Made by a program: the position numbers and the translations under genes. Shown in pieces: positions 47,901 to 62,900 of a stretch of 64,000 nt of DNA. The DNA is from Takifugu bimaculatus (lineage: Eukaryota > Chordata > Actinopteri > Tetraodontiformes > Tetraodontidae), in the NCBI GenBank assembly GCA_004026145.2, contig CP034990.1, forward strand, positions 15,712,383 through 15,776,382. The letters are read 5' to 3'. Each line of letters opens with the position of its first letter. Within the stretch, counting starts at the first letter, position 1. A model generated the notes under the pieces. It was not told where the DNA came from and searched no databases. It saw only the letters and a list, made by a program, of their open reading frames with translations.

Positions 47901-50900
47901 GTTCGTACAAATATTCAAAAGCAGATGGTCTGACGCTAATCTGGATTTCATGCTAATGCTACGAGCCGCTAAGCGGCGTCTACAACAGAGTTTCCACGAC
48001 AAGTTAAAGAAAGCGTGCCTGTGTCAGTGGAGATACCGGCTCTCCTCTCCCTTCTTGTTTATCTCCATCTGTCTTTTCATCTCCATCAGCCTCCATTTTT
48101 TTTCCCTTTTCATTTTTTTTTCCTTTTCTCCCCAACTGTCCCGGAAAAGCAGTTACCCCGAGGAGCAGGATAATTATTAACAATTAATATTCATAATGAC
48201 GTCTGTGTCCCTGGACAGCCTTCACACAGTCTCAGTCAAATGGATTTAGAATTCAATTTTTACTTTACATAATCCAATCAAAACTGGGGATGTATCCTCA
48301 GACCCATCAGTCCCCTGGTGTGTGTGATGACGACTCCTCTGTCATTTTTGATATCGTGCGGGTTTTAATTTCTAATATGCAGCACTGTGTATTCAAAAGA
48401 AGCGAAGAAGAACACACCGCTAGATGGGCAGCTCTTTAAGCACATAAACATATAAACTAATTACTGATAGAATGTTTGCGTTCATTTGGGGGGGGTTTTT
48501 GGTTCTAGAGGCAGGTCAGGGTATGCTAGGCAACGCCTGCAGCCTGGTGTGCGACTTCACGGTGTTTTTACGCACCAATCAGCTTGCTTTACCAATGCTG
48601 AGTACAGTGAAATGTTAGCTATGTTTTTTTGTTGTTCTTTTAATCAAACATGATGAAGTGGCTGCTCAAAAATGTCATTCAGTGCCAGCACTTTTTGGAG
48701 GGAAATTGGACAACCAAACCTGCTGAATTACGGAGGGAAACTACACAAATTGAGTTAGTGATGAATGAAGCTGCCCCATTAATGGCGCATGTGCAGGTGA
48801 GAGAGGCTCATTTCAAGTCCTATTACGACACGCGGGATTGGGACGGGCATTTTTCACGGAGGATTCCCATTAGTCATAATGGCCAAAACGTGCTGGCACG
48901 GTCAGTTTCACACACAGGCTAGTGAAAAATGCTGAACGCCCACAACAACACCAGCCCTCACATCAAGAATCTTGTCTGTGCTGAGGTACACCGTTATTAC
49001 TGGTACAGACACGTCAGCGCTAGCACCATCAAAAAGTTTGATTTTTCGGTTTATCCTGCATATCATACAGCATTACCCTCCTACATGGTTGGTAACGGTT
49101 ATATTGGGTTGGCTAATTCCCCAACGATCTTGACCATACCTTTGGCATGCTCGTCAGGAGAGTTCATTTCCTACTTCAACCAGCCACACTAACTCGCTGT
49201 TTAAATGAGGAAACGGAATCTTACAGCATCGAAAGCACCATTTGTGTCCCATCCTAGTTAATCATAGACCTCGCATTCAAATAATGAACAAAAGGCTTTG
49301 TAAATAACCTCTGGTGTCATTATTCACATTAGTTATATCAGTGTTATTACTCGGCTCCTTGAATATACCATTAATTATTAGACTCTCATCTAAATGTGCA
49401 CTGAAAGAACCAATCAGGGTGTGTTTCTGGATCAATAGCCTACGGCTATCAGAGAAAAATGGAAAACATCTATTAAAAATGCTCACTAAAACATTTGTTT
49501 TTTCCATGTGGGGCCTACTTAATTAATCTAAAACAGCGAAACCAACAATCAGACATATTAAAGCGAGTGTTCTTCACGCTTTGAGATGATCTCTCCCTTG
49601 CTCCTTGCTCTCCTCTTCGGGGTTGATTAGACAGGCGAGGGCAAAGTTTGAATATTCAGCATGCTTCCGCTGTGTTTGCACATCAAACTTTTATCAAGCC
49701 ATAATTGTGATAAATGATGCATGTAATCAAGGATTAAATAATGCTGCAATATGCAAACTCCAAAGTTAAAGCGTGACCAGTCTGTCTGCGTCCTTCGTCC
49801 CCAGTGGACGGGCACCATCTGGCCGTGGCCATTACCGCTGACCCGAGTGCCAGACTCCTTAGTGTGCGAGGAAGCTCGACATCGGCTGGTCAAGCCCCGG
49901 CACACCTGACCACATGGATGCAACCTTGCCAGACGTGTTAGGGGACATATTACAGATTCAGTTAAGCCGTATCCTAAGATTCTGTGCGAATATGGACCGC
50001 CCCATGTCTTTCTTTTCATTACAAAAGAGCTGAGCTGGAAATATACAAAGCAGACTCCCCTCATCATCATTTATGGCACTTAAATTATCATTTTATTATT
50101 AAATCATTTGACTCAACCTACCAAGAATTTGGGATAAAGTCGATACACCTGGATGTAGCACTCCTCGCGGGAGCTACGCACTTGCTCCTGGACGGTGAAA
50201 CAAATAATTCAAGATGAGAAACATCTCGATGTTCAGAGTGAAGCCTGTACTGCTTGGACCAAAAGCTTTGAGCTTAATACTGCGTTAGCATACTTGCCCC
50301 ACTCGACCCACCATGCTATCTGTTTGATTGTTGTTTGGGTTTGCATGTGAACAATCAGCCTAAAAAGGTTTAAAGGCAATCTGCTGATCGAGTCACCATC
50401 ACAGAGCCGAGCCAGGCCGGGAATGTTTCAGTCAGAGTTTATGATCTGATTAAAAGGTCTTTTTGCATTGACGCTTCAGCCTGCCAGTATACAAATGCAC
50501 AGAAGTGGAAGTCTCAAGTTTTGGTCAGGAAGCACACATAATGCTAATTGAAGCCATTTAGCAAATCAATTTGCCAACTATACAACGCAAGGGCATGGCC
50601 TCTTTCTAGGCTGAGTCTTTTAATGTCACCTGGAATTAAAACCAAACTACGACCTTTCATTCCATTTCTCATTTTGGTTTAATCTCAAATATGCTGTTCA
50701 GCTACAAATGTGCTGAGAGCTACCTTATTCAGGTCGGCTAACGCTGCCTGTGCATTGATCTCACTCAGGGAAATCTAGAGCTACGTAACAAATCACGCCA
50801 GACATTTTGCGACTGCGACGCCAGTCTGGTGAGCCGACATGCCTCACGACACGCGACCATTACGATCATTTCTTCCCGAGGAATTTGGGGCCAAGAGACT

Positions 50901-53900
50901 GCATTTGACAGGAAGAAGATCTCCATTAAAGCAATTTACCGCTGAGCGGGTAAACGCTCAGACAACTCCCATGTAGAGGAACGTGGCAAAACTGAGAACA
51001 ATAACGCGACGCTTCCACGCAGTTGAGAGGAAACGGGGATGACAATGAGGAACCATCAAAGTGCCGGTTTCTGGATATCATTTTGGGAAAAGTGTGATTT
51101 TTCAGATAAGTCGCCAAAGCCATTTCTAGCTTTTATTAGCGCAGTGGCTCCTATCATTTTCTTGACTCTAGACATCGTGTTTTCATGGGCACAACATGCA
51201 AAATTGTGGCCGATATTGTTCTTTTATTCCTGTTAATATTAACGGTGGAGTTTGGTGGTGATACAGCCCTAATACCCCTGACGTCTCTGACCAAAGCCAC
51301 ACTGCCCGGCTTCCAGATATATCGTTATCACATCAAACAGATTTGACTTGTGAAAACCAAAATCTTCAGCGGAGGATGAGGAAAACATTGCCATTATTGC
51401 GACTTCCCTTCGACTCGTCCATCTTCCTGCTCTTTAACATTTTTTCCTTCATTTGCGCGTGTTGAGCAACATTATACTCGAATTTTCTTCTTTATTTGTC
51501 ATCAAGGTACTCAAATTACTCGCGGAATCATTTTACCCCTCGAGTGTTACCGTTGCTGCTACGAATGCTACCCGCTCAGACTACTCAATTAGCTACCGTA
51601 GCTCGGATACAGGTGGAAAAGAAAGTCGGCCGCGGTGCCCCACCTGTCGGTTTCCCTGTGTTAGCACCTCACGCCGTCTCCTTCCTGATGCAGGAGGATT
51701 CTGGGAGCAGCCGTGACATTACAGTCATTTGGACTTGGCATGTGTGTTAAAGACTAATTAGTGAAGAAAACACTGTCAAGATGCCATATGGTGGCAGAGA
51801 CAAAGCAGATTGGGAAGGTCTGCCGAGTACGCTCAGGAAATTTAAATATCTGGGTCGGCGCTGCGTCGAGTCAAGGTGGGTCGAGTATTAAACATACTTT
51901 TGTTCCATAATCAGAGAGTCGCTGCAGAAGGAGGGAAAAGTCGAGCTTCCGACCTGATGATCTGTCATCTGCCACGCAAAATAATAATGATCTGCCCTTT
52001 CAAAGCACATATTACTGCCTCTAAAGTGTTCTGTAAATGAATGGGCCACTGTACTGGGTCAGAACAGTCTTGGGAAATGATGATAATGTTCTCTGAAGGA
52101 ACAGCGAGTCTCCTTCCCGGCCGCTCACAGGATCGTCATTAGCATTCTGCTCCTGGCCGAGTCAGCTTTGAGCGGGAACACGGGCGTGCGCCGCCACGTG
52201 ACTCTGGTGGCAGGAAGGAGCCCTCGGTGCTAATTTTATGACAGATTTAACGTGCTAATAGCCAGCACAATTAAAGGTTACTCTTAATGGTTTTCCTTTA
52301 TTTCCTTCCATTTTCTACTTTAATGTCCAATTAATGTGACATGGTTAAAGTTCGTCCCTTCTAAATGTGGAGTGTATTCTATTTTCAGATCTGCTTTAAT
52401 TAAAATGTAATTCTGGTATAGGTCGTTAATATTCAGAAATAACCACAACTTCCATGTTCCATCCGTTTAACATGATTTGTTACAATATAGATGTAGAAGT
52501 TGTAATAGTACCAGCTGCAAAATACGTACAAAATAGATCAAAATAGATGATAACATCATGTCTACTTAATTCAGTCTGATGAGCTAGCACGCTAACAGTT
52601 TGATATTTCTGCTCTAAGTGGAAATAGAAGAGCAGGAAGAGACCTTTTACCAACACACATTGTCTTATAGCAGAGGTTAACATGAAATGGAGGTAAAATG
52701 AGACTCGTGATTTACCTCTGACGCACCTCACTGGTCTGTTCCAAAAGGAAATGTGGCGGGAGGTCGGAATTCTCTTCCCCAGCTTTTGCTTGGTGGAAAA
52801 GCTGTCCCCCCTCCACCCGAGGACAGCCGGACGTCTTCTGGACGTAGAGCAGGAAAGACAAGAGTGGAGCGCAGGGAAGGATCACGCTAAGGGCTCGGCT
52901 AACGATGACACGGAGGAGATGACAGGAGACATGAGAGACGACCAGCAGGCCTCTGACTGGTGAAGCCGGCGTGGATGCGGGGCCGCTGGCAGTAGGCAGC
53001 AGTGCTAGCTTTGCATGGGGGGGGGGGGCTGCGGGCCGGCTCGCTCATTCACGTTAGGAGGTCAGAGCGTGCACTCCAGAACTGCTTAGTCTGCCTTTAG
53101 AAATCTGCTACAGCACCACATTTCCGCTCGAAAGCCTCAGCTCCAGCCTTCCTGAGCTGGGGGGTCAACATCCCAGAGAACGTCCTTCACTATCACAGCA
53201 GCCTCCAACAGGCACAATAGCCCAACTCCACAAGTCTTTTTACAGACGGAGGCATTATGCTGATGGGACGTGGTTAAAAAAGTGGCTGAAACCGTATTTT
53301 TTATCCCAATGTCAGGTCCGATTTTAAAGCTGTCGGAATATTTCCGTGAAAAGAGTTTTTTTCTTAAATTTCAAACAATTTTTGTGATATTTAATGTTAA
53401 AACTCCGTTTATCCTCACTTCCAAAATCTGCTTTGGTAAAAACGAAGCGCAAGGTTTTTTTCTTTTAAATCTTTTTTTTTGTTTGTTTTTTTTTAATTAG
53501 CCAGATCCTCCAAACCACGCTGCCTCAATTTTCCCAGCTGCTCTTTATCTCGGCTGATCTCCTTCACCACCAGCGTGATAAAATCACGCGACAGCTGCCC
53601 AAACGTGAAGCCCGAGGACCAAACATCGCGCGCAGCGCTAACGCACCAGGCCGTAGCATCGCTTCATCCCGTTCTCCTAAACCTTTACACTCATCCCTCT
53701 TTTCCTGCGACTTGTTATTCCACTAGCGGTCCGTGTTGTCCTCATCTGGCACCATCCCGACATTAGCAGCTCGCTCACTTCTATATTTATTCAGTATATC
53801 CGACCTTTCTCCATGACAAGCTAATGTTGCTTCACCTTTGGTACAGATTGACGTGTGCTATATAGTCTTGCGACTACAACGACCATATTTTTTCCATAAA

Positions 53901-54900
53901 ATCGTGGTCCAGGTTTTTGATGAGGCTTGAGGTCCGGTTTCCCTCCAGTGGGTCCACACACGTCTGGAATATTTGTTGCCTCCACCTTTTCCTTCGGCGC
54001 TGTTTGCTAAGCGGATTATACCCGTCCGTAGCGCTTCACTCTTCAGAAGAGAGACGGTTGGACCCAGGTGTTGGAGACAGAGCGGGTTTATTATCTATTA
54101 AACTGAGAGCTTACAGGAGAAGGAGGCAGGCGGGACTCCTGCGAGGAAAACACCAGAACCTAAGAAAGACTGACGGAGAACCTGGTGAAATCTGCACAGG
54201 AGAAGGAAGGAGGCCACGCGGGAGCCGCGTTTCCCATCCGCAGCAGGTTTGGGCAGCTTCCAGTGGAGGCTGGTGTGTTCGATATCTGCTCACCCGTTCT
54301 GGGCCGCTCGTATCGGCCTCCAGGAGAGACGGGGACGTCTCTGGGTCAGCACGGGAAATGGAACTCTTTTCCTCCAGCTTGATTTGTTCTCTGTTACAGA
54401 TAACAGTGATGTTCTGTTCCACCTTGGAATTCTTGAATTCAATAAGCTGGGTTGGGATGAACAACTTTAGAATTTAAAGTATTTTATAACCACCTTCCTT
54501 CAGAGTAGCTCAGGGATTCTCAGCCTGTGTCTCCTCCTATCCCAGGTGGTACCCCCAAGGTGACAGATCCTCTCGGTGCTTCACGCTCCCTAAATTTAGC
54601 CTTCACTTTCCCCTGCCTTTATTTTAGGCCACACCTGGAGCCTTGACCAGCATCTTAAATGATTCAGGGGTTCATGTAACTTCACCTTTCTTAGAACCTC
54701 AGCTGGAGAATGATCATAGTTCTGAGTTCACACCTGCAAGATGGTTACAAATGGTATTCCGACTGTGTTAGCAGGTGGGCGGAGCATTTCCCAGAACCAC
54801 GTGGACAAAGTTCAGAGTAAAGCACCCTCGTCTGCTGCATCCGGACGTTCCCACACAGGTCCGAGGGAACAGAAACAAGCGACTCTCCTCACCGAGGACA
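44944..54900. other. intergenic stretch without a recognised gene
   Basis: Unique sequence with a G run at about 53019-53028. Positions 49640-49760 are a motif-dense conserved-looking block. The frame at 53917-54477 (186 codons) has no recognisable domain. No RNA gene was found. Confidence 0.5.
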
Positions 54901-54934
54901 CTGATGTAGCATCAACGCTGATGTAGCATCAACG
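54901..54934 (+). repeat. 17-bp perfect tandem duplication
   Basis: CTGATGTAGCATCAACG occurs twice in a row with no mismatch. It is likely a recent slippage duplication. Confidence 0.95.
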
Positions 54935-56895
54935 CTGGGACGGACTAATTTTAGATTCCAGGCCCAAGTTGCAATTAGGAACAGTGGAGTCGGGGATAAT
55001 GGGCAGAATCTGCTGGAATGATTGGCTGCACTGGATAAAATGGCAATAACAAGTATTTACCAAGGCTGTTATGAGGCCGCTGATCTCGTCCTCGTGTTGC
55101 ATGTTAAGCAGCTGGAGTCAGACGTCCTCTAGTGAAGACAGAGACACTCACTCTGTGGACGCTGACATCGGGATGCAGCAGCAGCAGCATCAATAAATGC
55201 TGAAAGAAGCCTCCTCTCTCTATTATTTACAGCGTGGCGTGTCCCTCCATTTGTTTCTCTGATAGATTCATTTCAAGATCATCCATTTTTAACAGCGTGT
55301 GTCACGCCTCTAGTCAAACAGTTTGTGTTCTCTTTCTTCCCTGCATTCCAGGTTCCTGGGGAATGCTGCAGTACGCCGAGACACGGGGGAAAGGACACGG
55401 GGCCGACAGCGTTTCACTGCTGGGAAAGGAAAGGAAGACTTCCGCTCTCGCTCGCGAGCGGTGATTTATTAGCAAAGCTGAGCTCCGCACGTGTCACCGT
55501 GCTGGGAATCAGGACTTAAACCGGAGTCATCCGCGCACCCAAAGCGCTCCGTGCTTTTCAATGTTATAATTCCAACCTGTTTTCCAATGTTGCTTCCTAT
55601 GCTAACAAGTTCACCTAATACACAATCTTGGCCGCTGCTATGAAGCAACTTCCTGGAATTGCGATGGCCCGTGTCATCAACAACACACAACTTAACGACG
55701 ACACACACCACCTAAAAACTTGTACTTTTGTTGTGCGTCCATGTAGCATCGAGGGTTTGTTGTGATCATCAGTTCATAAACGAACCACAGCATTTGAACG
55801 ATGGCGCTCCTGGCAGCAGCTTAGCATACCTAGATATTTCTCTCTGTCACCATTTGTTTCCTCGCCAAGAAATTAGCGGAAAAGCGGCGCCTACTTGTCA
55901 TTTATCACCACGTTTGCTTGGCTGCCGGTGAAGTTCGGGCAACTGGACACAAACAAATAAATAAAACACTTTGCTCTTCAATGCTACATTACCACTCCTA
56001 AATTAAACAAACAAAATGCAACATGTTCATCACTAAGCTAATAGGCAGGGTTTGTGTTCTTGAGCCAGCTGGCTTGTTGTTAGCCCCCTGCCTCCCGTCT
56101 ATATATTAAGCTAAGGTAATTAGCTCCCGGCTTTCCAGCACTTAGCATCCAGAGCTTAGCCAGGTCCCAGGATGAATAACAACGAGGCCTCCCTGTCGTG
56201 AACAACTGCCTGCCTTCATCGTGGCAGTTTGAAGGACATCTCACATGGACTCCAAGAAGCCATGCTGGGATTGGGTCGGTGTTCCAGGGGATGTAACAGG
56301 ACCAGCGCTGGACTTCTCAAGTTAAACCGGATTCAGACTAACAGCCGATGATTCAGATCTCTGGGCAACAGGGACACTGTAGCTCATCTAAAAAGCTCAA
56401 AAAAGTACCTCTATTATGTCGTACACAAGGGAACGTTTCATCTTTTTGTCATCTTTTTATCAGCCTTTATTTTATTTATTGCTCGTCAGGTGCTCCAGAA
56501 GAAAAGAGGGGTTGTTTGGAGGTCAGTCGAACATTGTCGTAACGTTAAACTGAGTGAAACGGCGTCTGGAAAGCTGCTTTAATTACCAATAACGTCGGCC
56601 CGATCGGCAGTTTGGAGAATAGATACGACATAACATGATTCTGAGGGAACTCGCGGTCTCCCCCTCTCGGCTTGGCTCCTCCTGCCTGACGCAGGAACCT
56701 GCACCGGTAGCTAAGTTTGGCGTCCTCTGGGCCCGACGTGAGACCGCGGTGAGCCGAGGACCGAGATCTCTCTCAGTCGGACGGAGGCGTGAGGATGAGG
56801 AGCAAAAATTGAATTTTCCTAACCTTCGATCTGTCAGGTAAAAAAGCAGCATAATTCCATCAAGGTTGTGACTGCACTGGCCTGGAACACTGGGA

Positions 56896-56897
<2 letters not shown>

Positions 56898-56930
<33 letters not shown>

Positions 56931-56940
56931 GGGGGGGGGG
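56898..56940 (+). repeat. (GT)n-poly-G compound repeat
   Basis: About 15 GT units pass into 13 G. The VCVCVC frame through it is an artefact. Confidence 0.95.
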
Positions 56941-59900
56941 TATTGTCAGTAAATGCAGCTTTTTTAACACACGGCACCAGTGATTCCATCCTTCACTACA
57001 AGGTCTGTATCAATATGCCGGTGAGTTTTTCCGACCTGAGCTTATTTGATCTGGACTGTGAGGACGTGCCCTCTGGTCTGATGAGACCAAATTTCAATTT
57101 CTCCGTCTCTTTATTATTCATGGACAGTTTGTCCTTCAGGTTAATGTGCAAACCAGACAGTTACCAGCGCTCACGTCCAGGTCCGGTGTCGGGGCGTCTG
57201 GAGCGCCTCTGGAACTGGAACTTTGGCGTCTGTGACAGCACTGCTAATGCTAAACGCTACAAACCAGTCGGAGGAATGCTGCTGGTCTGGTCACCAGACC
57301 GGTTTGAACCGGTTCAGAGGTATTGAGAGCAGGTGCCCACCGTCACCATGGAAAAAGTGATATTATGTAAATAACAGCAGTAAATAATGTTCTGGTAGGT
57401 AATCCTTGTTCTTCTCTGCTGTGTTTACGCCCGCATGCTAATCCAGGACGGACAGGACGGAGCAGAGTCGCCCCCAGACTTCCTGATCCTCCCAAGCCGC
57501 TGTCACTTTTATGTACGTGTTTTTTTTCATAACAATTATTAACACGTCTTCTTTCTAAAGCTAAACTGTGCACAACAATGAGCGTCTCACCTTAAGAGAA
57601 AGCAGCTGTAAAGGCTTTTACAACTATCAGCTTCATCTGGTCATTAGAGCTTAACGAGATTTCTTTTCTTTCAGGCACAAAGGACTCGAAGAGTAATCAA
57701 ACGCAGTTTCAAAGACAAACCTGCTCATGTTGTCCTTATTTATTAAAGAGACGAGCCTACGGGAGCCAAAGCTAGCACGGCTCGTCGCTACGGTAGATGC
57801 TAATCTCTCCCTTTATTGTATTGATGAAAGAAGCCATTGACTGGATTCTTATCTGAGGCCGTTCCAAAAGTCCCAAAGGACAAAGTTTGGGGTTTTTTTT
57901 CTCATATCTTACACACATTTTACACAAGTGAGTTTTATATACAAACGACTCCGAAAAAGTCTGAAATATTAACGCTGACAAATGCAAAACGCTCCGATTT
58001 AAGTTCTCCGACAGCCTAAAATCAGATCTGCTGGGATCTGAACGTTGTGATCGGTTCTGATTAATCCGGGCTTTAATGTCCCCTATTAAGACATGAATAT
58101 TAAAACGTCCATCCTGCAAGATGGAGCTGAAAGCGAACTGAAAATAGCAGGAGAACGTTCATACGGAGGGCGCAGACAAATGGAGGTGACGCGATTCATC
58201 AATTAAGAGTAATTTAGCTTCCGAGGCGGCGCCGTCCCGCCCAGACTCAAATATAGTCCTTTATGATAAATTCAATCAAATGGCACTTTGCAGTTAAACA
58301 CAAGATATAATGCTGTTGATAAAAAATTCAACAGCCAAGAAAATCCTCATTTAAACATTCATCTGAGGGTTCCGGGTCGCAATCACGCCGCGGCCGACGG
58401 ACAGGACGCTACGCCTCGTTACCGGAGGGGCGTTAAATACCACAAATCGTCATTGAACCCTACTTTAAAACAAACAATACCCAAAAAAACGTACACAGAG
58501 GTTCAACGCTCCACTTTGACACCACAACTCCACTTTAACTTCCACCCTGCGAGCGAGTAAATGCCAGTGAGGCTTAAGCTAGTTCTGAAATCTGCGCCTG
58601 GCGCCCAGAGGGGGCGGGGCTAAAGCTCGTTTTGGTCAGATTCAGCTATCAGATGTCAGAGGCAGATGGGGGATGCACACGAGCTGTTTGTTAAAGCTTA
58701 AAAAAAAAAAGCCCAGAGTGTGAATAAATGATCAGGGCGCTGACGGGAGTGCAGGGGAGCGATGGAGACGGCGAGGTGAACAACAGGGACATAATTAATA
58801 CTGCTCCGGCTTAAGTTTTTAAAGCTGACAAACTAAGCCTCTTAGGAACTTATGGAAATGAACGTGGCTCTCCGGCGGAGCGGGCGCCGAGTGACACTCG
58901 TCACTTGTGTGCCGGTGTCGGCGCTTCCTGCTCCGGGCCAACGGATCTCCACGTTTCCGCTCAGACAAAAGAGTCCGTTTGGAAATCTGAAGTTGTTTAG
59001 CTCATCGTCACGTTGATGGTTGGTTTTTTTAGCGTTACAGTTAGCATGAATGTTCCGGAGGAGCAGAAAACTGGAGAAAGAGGGGAGCCAGAGATCCTGA
59101 ACGTTCCCAGTCCTGTATCCGCTTCCAAATGAGATCCCGTCGGACAAAAGTGATCCGACCCCAGAGCGGTAACAAATCTGCTCGCGGGGGACTCGGCGAT
59201 GGTCGCCTCTGGGCTGGGAGGCGTGCACGGGCAATGGCAAGGTCAAGAGAAGCAAGGGGGGAAATATCTGTGTGGGGGTGTGTGCATCTTCTTTTAATGT
59301 CTGATATCTTTTTGAATTTTATATAAATATAAACCATGATGACGGACGTGCGCAGATGTGTCCAAGTCGATGGTGGACACGTGTCCCGGGACTTAAGGCC
59401 GATTCCTCGGTGTTGTTTTCTAGCCACAATTCTCTGTCATCTGTTAGCAGAGCGAAGCTTCTGCGTCACATTTCCGCTCATTGTTGGAACCATCACAATA
59501 GTTAATCCTCTCGGTTCCCATGGGAACATGCCGACGACGTCCTGTCGGGGTTATTAATCAACTGCTCACTTATGTTTAAGACCATAAATAGCGTCTGGCC
59601 TTGAGGATGGCGGCCTGACGGAGCCGAACAAAAGCGCCAGCAGTGGCGCCTCGCTGTTCCCCGTTAGCAGTAAAGCTAACGCCGTCGGAGGAGGAGCCAC
59701 GCTGTTGTAAACAGGAGCGCTTAGCTACATTGCTATTATGAAGCCAACACGCCACCGAGGCCTGTGGGCGCCGTCCACCAGTCCGCCGTTTCCCATCGAA
59801 CTGGGACCAGTGGCATGTCCCCAGACAACTTATTAACTTTTAAAGGTTGATAGATTCCAAACACACCCTCCTCAAAATAAGCAGCGGATCGGGCCGGGAG

Positions 59901-62900
59901 ACAAAGCCCCCAGATTAGACGCTGTCAGGACGGGAGCGCCAATTTTGTGGACGCCGTTTCAAAGGTTAGGCGGAGCTTATTGATCCTGGGAACATCCGCT
60001 GGACAGGAGATCCCAATTTGCGTCCCTGGACAATATTCAGGTTTCAGGCAATGACGGACTACCCGTCAGAGGAAAGATGGTGGAGCGATGTGGGGGGGGG
60101 GCACATTCACAGTTTCACAGACTTTTACAGTTTCATGGAGAGTGGTGTCATTAGCGAGATGGACTGGAAGCCCCCCCCCCCCTCCCCTGAGGTGCCAAGG
60201 TCGGCTCCAGTACAGTACATTAAGGTACGGCCCCGGGGGGGGTTGGGGGGTACAGTAGATGACCAATAATTGCAAACCCAAAAGGTCAAAAGGGGTCGAC
60301 TGGAGCTCCCTAAAGAAAATTATAATCAGATTCCCACTTTTACAGGTGGATTAAAGAGTAAAAATCATCTATTTCCTGGAAACGGCCTCTTTATGTGCCG
60401 ATAACGACTTCCAGGAAGAAGAAGAAAAACAACAATATAATAAGTTTATTCACAAACGGACTGTGAACGTTAATAACGTCACTGTAAAGGCTCCAGAGTT
60501 AGCCAAGAGGCTAGTTTTCCGTGTGGAGCAGCTATTCCTGACGGCTTCTCTGCGCTGGTTGCTCCTCATCTTAAGGAGAACCACTCTGGAGGATCTCCTC
60601 AGGTCACCGAGGTTCTTCGGCCGCGAGCGAAACCGCACAATCAATGACGGCCTGATAAAAATCCTCAGCGGCGCGAAGTGAATCAAAGGTCACAAGAGCG
60701 AGCACCATGGATACGGTGGAGGGGGGGTCGGCGGCTCGGTGAGCGTTAAAGCTTTTTGACTCGAGTCTCTCGCTCATGAGAGGACGCTACTGACGTCTCC
60801 CGAACAACGGGGTTGTGATCGAGTGTCCACGCAATGTGTAGTGTATAGAATCACAGGAGGTTAGCATGGGCAGCCTGCTACGTGCGCAGTTAAATCGAGC
60901 TGGCTACAGCTGTGTGTCGGACTACTTTTCCAACCACCATATTTATTAGGTGACCGGTGGACCTTCTCATGATCCACCTATTAGCTTACAGAGAACAAGT
61001 TAGCTAAACGATAATGCATCACATGTTGAGTGGCGAGGGTCAGCGTTGGGACCAAAATATACATTTGACAGAAAACTGACGTGACACAATGGTCCTAAAT
61101 GAGTTCAAACGATCGCAAAATGCAATTTTTCCTCTCTAACGTCCGATAAAAAGGATTCTTATCATCTTATATGGACAACTGCCTACTTTAATATGTATGA
61201 AGCGCTTCCATTTGTTTTTCTCGCTACACTCTAGATCTCTCTTTTTTTATCATTCAGTTGAGAAAGGGAACCCCAGACACTGAGTCTGTGTGTGGTATTA
61301 ACCATGGATTACCCCCCAACGTGCCCCCAAACATGATCTTTTACTAAGACCCTGTGATCAGAAGCTACGTATGTCGCTGGGCATGTGCTCCAGGCTCGTT
61401 CACTGATTTGTGGAGGTTCTCCTATCTTGATCACCAGCACTGCGACTGTAGCAGTGCTAGCTAGCTAAAGCTATGAAAAGAGCCCGTTTGTCTCCCTTTG
61501 ATACTTTTTTACTGTCCCGCCTTCTTTCACTTTGGTTCTTTTGCGGACAATTGCCTGATATCCCACAATGCTCTGCTCCTCATGATCCCTGTGGCGTTAG
61601 CTGGGCTTGCTTCATGTGCCTATTTGCACTTGACTGCGAACGGATGACCACATTTACCAGGTGGACAGATGAGAGTTTTCTGAGAATCTGTTTAGAAAAA
61701 AAAAAAAAACCCTGCAGTGTTTGCTGGATGGAGCAGACGGAGAGCTAATGAATCATTTTCAGGAGCGACACAGATGGAGGCAACAGGCTACTTCACTTAA
61801 AATGTGACTTGTTTACACTCCCACCCACGTACTGCTAAGGTTAGCGCACAGGGATAGATTAGTACTCTTAGGAGGCCCCCTCTGTTTGCTATTAACAGTT
61901 ATAACACGTGTAAATTTACTGCTGCTGTATGGGTGTAACAACACATTTTTCTGGTCTTCATCATGTGACCAGCAGATCATCACGTTAGCTTAAATTTCCG
62001 TTTTGGTATTGTACCTTCTATGATTTTGTTCACACGGGGGCTTGAGCCGGGAACCCTTCACTTCTCAGTTCTGACTCCACCCGCCTGGAAAAGAGCTTCT
62101 CAGTAACCAGTGAGACGCCGTCACGTAGCTGCGTCACTGCTGCTACCGGATCGCGGCTCTTTCCTCCAACAGGAAGCAGCGTCCCTGTTGCCCGGACAAC
62201 TGTGACGGCAACACAGAAAAAGCAATCGCAGAAATCTGGAAGAGAGCGGGGAAATAAAGACGGATGGCAGGAAAAAATGAGGGAAAGCTCCTCCAAATCC
62301 AACTGCAAAGATTATTCAGGCGAAATGACTGAGGTTAAACACCAGGTCTCCCCAGAGGCTAATAAAGCACGTTCGGAAGATCCCAGTGACCAATAAAGTC
62401 ATTAAAATTCTACTGTTCTATTCCAACGTACTGCAATAATAAATAAAAAACCCTTAACTGTTTTATTTAGAACTACGATGAAATAATAACACATTTGTTT
62501 GTAATGATGTTATAAACTGATACCACCCTCCGCTGCCCCCCCTCCCCTATTCTGCCCCGGTGGGACTCCAGCCCCAACCAAAGACCCCGATTAGAGGTCA
62601 AAACTCTGGCCAAGGTTGAAATGGACGGATGAAAGACGCCACCTTAGCGGGACGTCATGTTTAGAACGTTGAAGCACAACATCTGCAGAGCGTTTGGTTT
62701 TTTAAAAGAACACGTAGCCTCGCAAGCTCAGCAACTGGCAAATGATAATACCTTGATTTGTTACTGCTAAATGCTAAATAGGAGCATGCGTGGGCGTGAA
62801 AAGGCTTTGATTATCATGAAAGGGGATGTTTCAGTTAGCCGGTTGTGATGTGGTCGAGGCCAGGACACGACACAAGTGTGTAGGTTTGCATCCAATGAGA

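Noticed and set aside
53917..54477. 186-codon plus-strand frame
   Set aside because: An opposite-strand frame of similar length overlaps it, and there is no familiar motif or codon pattern. Parts resemble fish interspersed repeats, but too weakly to name one.
60018..60269. 83-codon frame reading through C runs
   Set aside because: Its polyproline comes from a homopolymer tract, and the rest has no recognisable motif or splice sites.
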